From the NCBI RefSeq assembly GCF_000764305.2, contig NW_025942347.1, positions 682,001-746,000 of the forward strand: a stretch of DNA of 64,000 bases, given 5' to 3'. Position numbers and translations under genes: made by a program. The notes beneath the pieces were generated by a model. That model ran no database searches and had not been told where the DNA came from. It was given only the letters and a program-made list of their open reading frames with translations. Below, one piece after another: positions 49,501 to 61,500 of the stretch; position 1 is the first letter of the stretch, and every line of letters begins with the position of its first letter. Origin of the DNA: Hyalella azteca (lineage: Eukaryota > Arthropoda > Malacostraca > Amphipoda > Hyalellidae).

Positions 49501-52500
49501 TTTTATTATATTTCAATATTGAATGAAAAGTTCAGAATTGAAAGTAAAACGCTTCCATAGGCACTAATTAATATTCATTTAACAAGCCATAATGCTGTGA
49601 AAAGTAATTTTTATCATTATTTAATCCTAACTTTCAGAATGATTAAAGACTTCATTAAGTTTAGAATCTACGGAATCACTTCATATTTGTATTGAAGGAT
49701 GTTATTTTGCTAACATCCTGACATAAGTGTGATGCGAGCTTCTTAAATATTCGGTGTCAAATCCGTGGACTTTCCTGTTTAACAATGTTCAATCTTATCC
49801 CCTTGGCGACGAATTAAGTAAGACTAATTTTTCTTTACAAGCAAATTGAATATTGCTCTTATAATATAGCGCTTGAATATTTGAATGTTATAATAAAGTA
49901 AGGAGTTCCGATCCAATGCTGATGATGTATAATTATTTTTACGTGATAAAATTTGCTATGAAAAAACGAGGCGCTCGGAGAAAAATTTTAAATTCTCCCC
50001 ATGAAGTCCAACTCGCGTAAGTTTTTTTTAACATTTTCCCGCAATTAATTTCTCCTTCATTTATTTTCTTTTTCCATCCCATAACCTCAATTTTCTTCCG
50101 TATTCGTTTTCCTGGAACAATTGGCGCTCTGATTGACACTGATGAAACCCTGTGTTTGTCACGAGGATTATTTTCATTTGCCGCCGTCTTTTGCAAGGCC
50201 TCGAAACTTGTCGTCCTCGATTTCTGAGCCAATTTGTCTCGCGTGCAAAAGAAAGCTAGCGATGTTTTCCCTGCATTGATGCGGCGGTAAAATTTACTTG
50301 TACGACCTCCATCACTTGACTGCTGATTAATTCATATTGTATAGTTGTGCTTTTACAAACATCTGTGCGCCGTTCTTCATCATGCATGAATTGAAACTGT
50401 TAACTAGAATATTCATTATTTGCGAACAATCTTTCATTTATGTCACATTTTTTACAAGTATCGCGTCGTCATTGTTTAAAATTATTCCGTAGTCATCTCA
50501 ATTCTCTGTTCAATTCTATGCCGCAAAATACGTGAATTTAGTTTTGAATATTTGCCGTTGCTAAACCTCATTTTCATGTGCAATTATCAATGTAATGTGT
50601 TTAATTTTTAATTTCTTGCATAATAGTAACTTTCTGGAGCTTATTTTCACCTTATTTAGTTTGTTTTTGTGTTCTTAAAGTGTGTATTTACTCTGTGGGT
50701 AGTAAAAAGTGTCACTATTTGTACGACACAAATTATGACTATGCATGTCACTGTTGAGTGCATGCTGCTGTTCATGTTGAATGGAGCCCACGCAGAGAAG
50801 CCCGGTTCACTATTAATTGTGGTGCATGCACGAAGAGAAATTAAAGGGCTATAGTGTCCAAGTAGAATAGTGACCCTCTTTCTTACCCACAAAAAAATAA
50901 TAAAATATAACTCAGTACTCACTGCAGTGAGTGACAGAGAGCGCATTTTCTCGTCGACGAAAACGTGACGTCACGGACGGACAGACACACGGACGAACAT
51001 GACGGGCACAATAGCGCCTTTTTCCATAAAAGAGAAAATGCGCTAAAATAGGTATTTATCGATAATTTATATGTTGAGCGACTAAGCTTGCATTGCGGAC
51101 GCACGTTGCCACTGTAGCGGCGAGCTAACAATAACAAATATTACACGCGGGTTCTTTACATAATAAGTTTTTCCAAAAATCTTCGCGGTTTTACATATAG
51201 CTTCTAACATAAATTGTTGTGCCTGCCAGCACTGGTAAGAAGACGTTTGTTTGAATGAGCAATACAATTATGCAGCTGCAGTTTCGTCTCAAACGCAACA
51301 AATTTAGTTGCTTAAGTTGTGGTATCTTCGTCGTTTTTTTCTCAGGTTCATCCAAAAATTTACGCTGTGTTCGTAAATTATACTAAATTTAGAAAATCAA
51401 ACGAAATTAATTTCGTTTGATCTATACATACAATTTCATCCTAAATTCATTAAACAGCCAGTGCCGCTCGATATTAATTAATTTCATGTATCTGTTCTCT
51501 AAGTGTGCGTGTCTCACCGATTTCTTTCAATGTATCTTATTCCACATCTCATTTGGAACCTATAGCCCGGGAATGTTTGACACGCGTCGTCACGATATCT
51601 TTCCCATCATTACGGCTAGCTTGCACTGTAAGCAATATTGCTTTGTGGTTCCAAGTCTGTTATTGGAATTCAACGGCATCTCACGTATTCCTGATACTGC
51701 GCCCATTTGTGCAATAATGGCGCCTTGAAACTTCTGCGCCTACTTCAATCTGCCATCAATGCATGCCTATTGCAAGTCTGTTACGTTTTCTTCTCGCTTA
51801 ATGCTCGCTTCGATGTCATTCTTGCGGAACAACGAAAAGTTGGTCTCCAGTTTTTGGGAGTGTGTGTTTTTTTATGCACCAATCGTCTGTGTCGTTGGAT
51901 TTCAGAAACTATCCATGCGTACTACACTTAGTTCTAAAATATTCTTAATCAATTTTCATTAATTGGCTTCATTTTTGTTTTTACTGAGGAAATTTTCTTT
52001 TAATTTAATCGCTCGTTCGTCTTTGATTTGCGAGTAGAACTTGTATATCCATACTTGCGATGTCATAAGGTTGTTGCAGTAAAGGTCAAAATGATGACGT
52101 GCTGTTTTTCGTACTAAATGAATTACGAAGATTCTATTAAAGCTGGACTTGTTCTTGTTGTTTGAACAAACAATTCGTTATTCGAACAAGTCTTCAATTT
52201 GATCGTTGACTCGTCAGTGCCTTGTGAGAATGTAGCCACACAGGTTTTCGATGGGTTGTTTGCACGTTCCATCATTGGCCGGAATCGTTTTTGGTGGAAG
52301 GAGATCAGCTTTTGTGCTGTTGCTAAGTCAATTTCGAGAGTGATCAGCTCGATGATAGATTGCAAGCCTCTCGAGCAGAGACAGCGTCCATAGCTCTCTG
52401 GTTTCTGCTACTTTAGGTTTGAGTTACACGTTCTCCTGAGCTTGAGCTTTAGTGTTGAACATTGATGAACAAAGAACGTAGATAGGAGTCAATTGATGTA

Positions 52501-55500
52501 TATGCAATTGAAAGCTAGCACGGGTTTTGGCTTCATTTTTTTTACGCTATGAATTAGAAAAAAGTTCCCCATGTGTCGCATTTCTTTAAAGCTACACCTC
52601 ATGCTCTATGTATACATAAATCCTCGAAAATTAGAGCGATCATTAATGGAGTATGCATTGTTTATGAGAAACATTTGATTTATAGATTTCCTAACAAAAA
52701 ATATGTTCCTAATGCAAACATTTTCTTTGTTAACTTGATTAACAACTGTTTAATATGAACTCTTCCGAGCATCTATAAGGAATCAACATTATCATCTTTT
52801 GAATTACCTGCAATTTCTTGATTTGTAACGCATTCTTTCCCTTGTGAAAATTCTAAAAAAAAATTATAAAAAATAGGCCACTTGTTACTCCATTAGGTCT
52901 TTAGCCAAGGTTCACTCTTTACGATTTCGTTTACTTGCATCTGTAGATTTGGCGGCTAATCCTTTGGTTAATGACAGCCTTAACAGTAGAAATTGTTGTT
53001 AAGAGCTGCACTCTTCGTCGCTAGTCAGGACTTCTCTTGGGGAACTGCAGGCCGTAATTGGAAGTCCAAATCATTCATTTAAAATGAGCTCGTAATTCAA
53101 AGTATTTTATACAGGAAATATTCGTGTTAAACACGTGTTTATGCATAAATCCTGGTTGTTGTTTTTATATTAATGTCAAGACTCCCAGACTCACGCTGTT
53201 GATAGATTACAATTTTCTTGAACTTAAGTCGTAACAATTTTAGAATAAATTGCAATGAACAGCTTGTTGAAATAGAAGATCATCTCGTAAATTTTTCATC
53301 TCTTGGATGCGCAATCCATGCTCGATTAATGCTATTTAAGAGCGCGGTCATCGATTTATGTTCGATCCTCTAATTTTATAAGATAATAATTGATAATATT
53401 TCTAACAATCAATAGTAATAATTATTTCAAGAAGTATACATTCTATTCGAAGCAAGATTCAGTTGGAAGTTCCACAGCCGTATTTCAACCGGACGTGTAT
53501 TCCCCCTAACACGATAATATTTCGATTCGTAATAGATCGCACAGAATATTATAACCGGTAAAAGTTAGAACAGGAATTTTGAGACAAATTCGTCGGTTGA
53601 TTACAATCAAGTGGATTAATTTTTAGTATCGGATAATTCCAAATCACCAGTGACCAATTTGAAGCGGTCATTAAAGTCAATTCTCAGTGCTTCATGACCT
53701 ATTTTTACCTTCGCTTCGCGTGCATTCATGCCTATTTCTCTAAAACTTTCAACACACTTCCAAGGGAAAGAAAAGTTTCGTCTGCTCGGCTGAAATTTCG
53801 ATGACTGTGCCTGAATTTATTTCGGTTCCTATCTTTGTTCCTAACGTACGGCATTTGTATTTTTCATGCATCAATAAATGAAAGCGAACATGCAACCTGC
53901 CACTTAGTATAACAAAAAAAACGTATTTTCGTTGCAGCCAAGCCGTTTTTCATCACTCGCCTCCCGCCGTACCAAGGCTTCCTGATGAACTCGGAGCAGG
54001 TGTCGTTGACTTGCCGCGTCGAGTGCTCGCCTCTCTGCAGCCTCTTCTGGATGAAGAACGGCGAGCCCCTGCGCAACACCTCCCACTACCGGGTCGTGTC
54101 CTCCGTCCTCAGTCCCGACCCGTCGTCAGGGTGAGTGTTTTAGGATACTATCGATAGGGTCCTGATCCTGGTGCCTGTACACACCAGTCCCTCGCTGGGT
54201 TCTGACCCTGGTGTCTGTACACACCAGTCCCTCGCTGGGTTCTGACCCTGGTGTCTGTACACACCAGTCCCTCGCTGGGTCCTGACCCTGGTGTCTGTAC
54301 GCACCAGTACCTCGCTGGGTCCTGACCCTGGTGTCTGTACACACCAGTCTCTCCCTGGGTCCTGACCCTGGTGTCTGTACACGCAAGTCCCTCGCTGGGT
54401 CCTGACTCCTGACCCTTGTGTCTGTGCCCACTAGTTTCTCGTTGGGTATTGATCCTGGTGTCTGTACGCACCGTTCCTCGCTGGGTCCTGACCCTGGTGT
54501 CTGTACACACCAGTCTCTCGCTGGGTCCTGACCCTGGTGTCTGTACACGCAAGTCCCTCGCTGGGTCCTGACTCCTGACCCTTGTGTCTGTGCCCACTAG
54601 TTTCTCGTTGGGTCCTGGTCCTGGTGTCTGTACACACCGTTCCTCGCTGGGTCCTGACCCTGGTGTCTGTACACGCCAGTCCCTCGCTGGGTCCTGACCC
54701 TGGTGTCTGTACACAACAGGGACCTGGCAAGCGTGCAGTCTGTCCTACACTGGCGCATGGAGCAGTGGCCCAACAGGGAGCTGCACCGCGAGAACGACAA
54801 CAGCAACTACACGTGCGTCTCGTCCAGCAACGCCGCCGGGCCTGCGGTCTCCTCCAGCGCTTTCTTCCGCGTCGAATGTGAGTAGAGTTTTTCAGGTGCA
54901 CTTGATTATCTTCACGGGTTAATGTTGTTGCTGAATGTGAGTAGATTTTTTCAGGTGCCCTCGATTGTCTTTATGGGTTGTGAGTAGATTTTTTCAGGTG
55001 CACTTGATTATCTTCACGGGTTAATGTTGTTGCCGAATGTGAGTAGAGTTTTCTAGGTGCGCGCTTCATTGTCTTTGCGGGTTGCTGCTGTTATCGGATG
55101 TAAGTAGCGTCTTCTTGAAGTACATTTGATTATCTTTACGGGTCGCTCTTCATTTCGTCCTCAGAATCAACTGTTCAAGGAATACCGCCGTCAAAGTAGT
55201 TCAATGATGTCATGAGTGTTGCTGCTATTATTGTTCTCTATTATATAATATCTTTTTTACGTGATGACAGGTTGTTGTTTTTCGATCGCCTACTAGAAAT
55301 AAATGTTGAAAACCTGTGATAACTCCTGCGAGTTATGACGAAGTTATCTAATTTTAAAATATTGTTCATCTCTGCTTTTTGGAATAATTTTATTATCAAT
55401 CAACTCAATATTCCTGTGCTTTCTCGATTAATATTAATTCTCGAGCGTTCGCCTGCGGGTTATGACGAAGTTATCTTATTTCAAAATATTGTTCATCTTT

Positions 55501-58500
55501 ACTTTTTTGCAATAATTTTATTATCAATCTAACTCAATATTCCTGTGCTTTCTCGATTAATATTAATTTTCGAACGGTCGCCTGTGTTAGTCTATAAGTG
55601 TGTGCTTGCTTCGCATATTAGCTTGACTTATTCTTGAACTCATTGCTTGTGGCGACCTCTTCTTGGCACGAGACTTGTCCGCGTGCCGCTTATTGGCAGC
55701 TGTGCAGCAGATGCAGCGCAGCAGCAGTCGCTCAGTGCTCAGTGTTAATACAGCAGCAAAAAGTATACAGCAGCAGCAGTATATGATATCAGAACCATAA
55801 AGCAGTATACTGCAACAGTCACTCAGTGAGCAGTGTTAATACAGCAGCAAAAAGTATACAGCAGCAGCAGTATATGGTAGCAGAGCCATAAAGCGGTATA
55901 CTGCAACAGTCGCTCAGTGATCAGTGTTAATACCGCAGCAAAAAGTATACAGCAGCAGCAGTATATGGTAGCAGAACCATAAAGCAGTATACTGCAACAG
56001 TCGCTCAGTGTTCAGTGTTAATACAGCAGCAAAAAGTATACAGCAGCAGCAGTATATGATAGCAGAACCATAAAGCGGTATACTGCAACAGTCGCTCAGT
56101 GATCAGTGTTAATACTGTCGCTTTCTCGGCACATGCTGACTTCAAAGCCGACTGATGAATTTTTGGACGATAGAGCTGTGTTGAATGGTTTAACGTGTGA
56201 TGAAAATTAAGTTATTTTTTTTTGTTTTCGCTGAAATTAGATATCATCTACGGGTATTTTAAATTGTGAAATCTGTGTTGAACTTGCACAGTGGACTGTC
56301 GAATTTCAACGTATTGAGAAGATGTTATTTCAACATTCGGTGTAACTGAAACTAATTTTGGTTTGAAGTAATAGCGAAATCAGTTTGCAAATGCTCTTAT
56401 TTATTCAATCGAATTATGCAAACGTTTTTATCAACGGTCTGGTGATATAAGTGACCGGTGAATAAAATTTCAAGTGTACCGGTATCTTTAACCAACTTTT
56501 CGCCCTGCCCGGCTATAATATGGCTTTTCATTCAATTTAACTGTTTTGCAATTCGAATTTCCCTTTCACTATGACATTGCCATTCAAAATTACAGAGCAT
56601 TGCAGTGTAACGTTGCCCTGTATTTTTGTGCTGGCTGTAAAATCTGACTCTACGTCACATGACCAAAGTAAATTGATTGGATGACTCTGTCAACAGTTAA
56701 TTGCCTACAGTAAATATTCTCAGTGTCGCTCAATTCTGGGTATGATCCACCCACTCAATGTTTGGTTACAACTAAATTTTTTATTGTAAAATTTTTCACT
56801 TAGCATAATAATTATACGCATTTCTTTACTCATCTTCATGACATCCCGTCATAATTTACTTGTGCATTTTTTAATTACTGCCATTTCCTGATATTAAAAA
56901 TATTCATAAATTTCGTAATTATTGTCCGCATTTCCAGGCAATAAGTCCAGCAGCTATCTCAATCAATCGTCAGTTTTGGAAAGATCGGGTTCCAAAGGCC
57001 GGATCCCTTGTGAATCAAGTCACGAAAAATTCAAGAATCGGCAACAGGCCTTAGGCCTATTTCTTCAGTAGCCGACACTTCTATTCTATTCTATTGTCCG
57101 CATTTCATAACGCACTTTCTTGATATCCTTTCGTCCCCACAGATCCTCCGGAACGCATTACCGTGACACAAAGTAGGATAGAAGTGATAGAGAACGAGAC
57201 GCCACACAGGGTTGAGTGCCAAGCTTACAGCTACCCGGAACCTACGTACGTCTGGCAGCACAGTTCTCACGAGACCGTCAGTAAAGGTTCCGTCTTTAAT
57301 CTTGGGTACCCCATCACCCGCGAACAGGCGGGGTCTTATCAGTGCATTGCTGAGAACCGTCATGGAAGACTGACTGCCGACACTTACTTCGACGTCATGT
57401 GTGAGTACAGATTCTTTTACATTAAATTTTTTTAGTATGGGTTACAATTTAGTTATTATTACGTATATTTTCTACGATGTGTGTTAAAAATACACGTTGA
57501 AGTTCATTCACACTTGGACGCGCGACCAGGCGAGACTTGGAAAAAAATGTTATCATTATTTCTTGCTGATGTGTTTTAGAGAAGACAGCGTTTGTTTTCA
57601 TTGAGCTTGCAATGCCACGAGTGAATGAAGCCTGCATGATTGATATTCAACTCTCCGCTGCGAAAGTTAACTTCCCGGTATTAAATATTGAAGAATATCA
57701 AAGTAAAGTTTGATTCAATATTGCATCTTAGTAATTAACCTTAACTTTATCAATTATCTATGCTCAGCAACGCAATTCAGTTCCAATTTTTTTGTTATTA
57801 ATTTTATAAACAACAATATTTCGATTATAAATTCTTATTTACAATTTTTTCGTGGTCTGTCCATATTTTTGGTCACCTCTACTTGTTTTATGATCGATTT
57901 TTTGCCAAATTTTTACGGCTGACTTATTTTATTCGGAAATGTAAATTGGTTTTACATGGCCTGTGTGAGGTGCTTAATGGTCTGAAAATAAATCTGCTGA
58001 AACTTTATTGAAACTCAGCTATTCCTTCAGTTGAAACTTTACATTGAACACTATTTTGAAACGTACTGTGGATGCAAGCTGCCTCATTAGGCATCTTGCA
58101 ATAGTCAATTAGATTCGATTAGCCTTTTCCAATCTAATTTTGTTATTTATACAATATATCGGTCTATATTAGCTGTCAGTTCCTCGAGTCAAACTGTTTA
58201 TTGCGACACGAGCTGTGTATATGTGTACATAATACCTATACCAAATATATTCACCTCTGCTGCATGCCTCACTTCAAGGCCCACTTCTTGGGCTCCACCA
58301 CTCAAATGCCGCCCATTTGTCTCTCGGATTATTTCAATATGAATCCAACATTAATTAATTAATTAGGAATTCAATATGAATTAATGATATAAATTGCGAC
58401 AAGTGAAATAAGTCCCTACACAGTTTTGAGCTGGTATAAATTCATCCATGTATTCCACTAAATTTATTTTCAACTAGTGTATTTTTAGCGCATTTTCTCA

Positions 58501-61500
58501 TTTATGGAAAAAATGCACTATTGTGCTCGCCATGTCCGTCTGTCCGTCCGTCTGTCTGTGACCTCAAGTTTTCGTCGACGAGAAAATGCGCTCTCTGTCA
58601 CTTTTTTTTAATTTCGTCAAGCAAAGTGAAAGTGTCATATAAATTTCATACGTATAGATGTGACGGATGCAAGCTAGGCCGACAGAAACTACTATATAAT
58701 TACAGTCGCGCTGCGCAAAAAAAAACTTATTATCCTCTGATTTTTTTGATCCCTGAAATTCAATTGATGATAAAACTCGATATGAAAATTTATATTAACA
58801 GAATGCCGAATGTAAATACGGTTTAAAATAATCGTCCAAAATCAGATATTCAGTTAGAATATTATTGTATTGAATTTATTTCCTGAGTTCTATTTATTCA
58901 GTGACTTAAAATTGAATATTTAATGTCTAAATGGAACCAGGAAGTGGCCGGTCGGTATTCGGGCATCGGCCATTCACGAGGAAACGAAATAAAATATTAT
59001 TTGCTAAAAACTCTACGTAGTGCAATTAAATATTTGATTATCTTTAATGACGATCAAAAGGAAGAGAAATATACACAGTGTGATTGGTATTTCTCACTGA
59101 ATAAAACAAATTCTAACTTAGAAAATTAATAGCTGTGTTGCCAACCTCGTACCTGTTTCATGCTTTGATAAAGTACTCCGTACTCCGTTCTCATTAAATT
59201 TGTTTCCGTTTTCTGTATGTTTTCATTTGTAACAATCTGTAAAAATTGCTCAGGTGCTTTACGTGATATCTTATTTTTAAACATTTAAATAATTTTTCTC
59301 CCTATTCGATGTCTTTTTGTCTGAATCCTAATATATTCTGGCGACAGGTACTAATTTATTCATTGATATTTCTGACTCAAATCCGAAATCTCGACTTATG
59401 GATACGAAAAATGTCGCTCTTATTTAATTAATATAGGGAGTTCTTTTATACTCCTGAAGGCTTCCATTAGCGAAATGACCTCCGACTTGGCAATTTGTGC
59501 TGACTTGTCTAGTCTGAGATCGACTGTCTCTCCGATTCATTGGTCCGAGCCCCGGCCTGTCAGAAGCCCAGTTATTTTCAAGCGATCTTATAACAACTTA
59601 TCAAAAAGTCATCACCGAGAAAAGATCCTGCTAATCGGTCAGTTTGACAGGGCCATTTAAAGTCGATTTTTGGTTTTTCTCCGAGCCGCGCTTCTCAATC
59701 CTGGAAACTAAAGAATGAAAGAGATTCTCGTGCCCTTATCGGCTTGCCAGCCGCAACAGACTCCTCGAGTTTGCCAGACTTTAGGGACTTTCTTAGCTCT
59801 TTATCGAGCGGCGCTGCCAGAGGAGTCTTCGATTTATCTGATAAATGAGGCTTTTTAGTCTCTGCAAGAACTTGCTTAATTAGAAATCCGACATGAAAAT
59901 CCTAATGAATCTTAAAATTCATTAAATCATTTTTTTATTCCAATATATCCTCTAATTCTAAAATATTTAATCACAACAGGTACGAGTTAATGAGAATATC
60001 CGACAACAATAGCTAGAGATGCTTGTTTGTCCTATTAAAATTTCGCTCGTTTTTTACCCTAATGGTTTAAATTAAATCCTTTTCTCACCCAATGGTTTTG
60101 AGTAATCTTTTGATTAGGTAAATATTGCATTTGTGAGCTTTCAAATTTCAGTAAACTAGCACGAATAGTATAATAAGCCGATTTTTTACGTAATCCTTAC
60201 ACTTGTGATATAAGCAATACATTTCTTAAAAGGTAAATCTTTATTTGCTCGATTTTCATTTTTTCTGGAAAGTTATGTCGCCTTTTTTTGTTTTGTTAGT
60301 TATATTGATGACATTTTCAACTTTTCTTAAGCTTCCCTGAATATTCATTGAAAGTCTTAACTGGAAATAACGGTATACACTGTTTCCTTGTTGCCTACCT
60401 TTAAGCATATATGTGTGCCTAGGCCTATATATATCCTTAAGGCTGTAAGTGTACCTAGGCCTATAGGCTGGTTGTCGATCAGGCCTCATTAGAATATGGC
60501 GGCCCCGGCTTAACTCAACTCCTCATGAATATGCAGCGCCTCTTCTGATAGCCACCGTATTCGAGAGAACATGCGGTCGCTCATATTCCTCCGTGTTCAA
60601 GAGAACATGCGGTCGCACAGAAAACCAAGTCATTAATACGTGCATTTGTTAACCATGCTCCCAAGTCTGCAAGTCATAACACGTGCATTTGTTCACTATA
60701 CTCCCAACTCAGCAAGTCATTGATGTGTGTATTTGTTCACTATGCTCCCAATTCTGCAAGTCATTGATGCGTGCATTTGTTCACTATGCTCCCAACTTCG
60801 CAAGTCATTAACACGTGCATTTGTTATCTGCAAGTCATTATAGCGTGCATTTATCTACTATGCTCCCAACTCTGCAAGTCATTAATACGTGCATTTGTTC
60901 ACTATGCTCCCGAGTCTGCAGGGCATTAACACGTGCATTTGTTCACTATGCTCCCAATTCTGCAAGTCATTAATACGTGCATTTGTTTATTATGCTCCCA
61001 ATTCTGCAAGTCATTTATGCTGCATTTGTTCACTATGCTCCCAACTGTGCAAGTCATTAACACGTGTATTCATCGCTGCTGCAGACAAGCCCGAGTGCGC
61101 AATAGACCGGCTGGAGGAAGGCAGCGGTGACGACGCTCAGATTCTGCTCTTCTGTCGGGCCACCGCAAACCCTGCCAACGTCGACTTCAGGTGAGATGAG
61201 GAGGGTTTGGTTCGTTGCAGTTGTCGTACTCGTCCAAAACAACCTGATATCTTCAGGAATTATTTTTTTGTCTGTTGCTTTCTCTGTCGCTTTCATTTCC
61301 ACTACTGACCTATCTTCTTTTCCTTTTTTCGCTAACTTTATATAGCTTTATTAACCCCTATCCCAACCACCGCTCAAACGTGCCCAACACCACCACTCTC
61401 CCTCACCCCTCTCCCTCACCACTCTCCCTCACCACTCTCCCTCACCACTCTCCCTCACCACTCTCCCCACTCACCCGCCTCTCAGTGCCGCCGTTTGAAG

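Noticed and set aside
49939..50232. 97-codon minus-strand frame with a basic stretch
   Set aside because: No family recognised and no neighbouring exon-like sequence.
54126..54901. Minus-strand frames of 140-188 codons opposite exon 12
   Set aside because: They read through the 40-bp intron array and the antisense of a well-supported exon.
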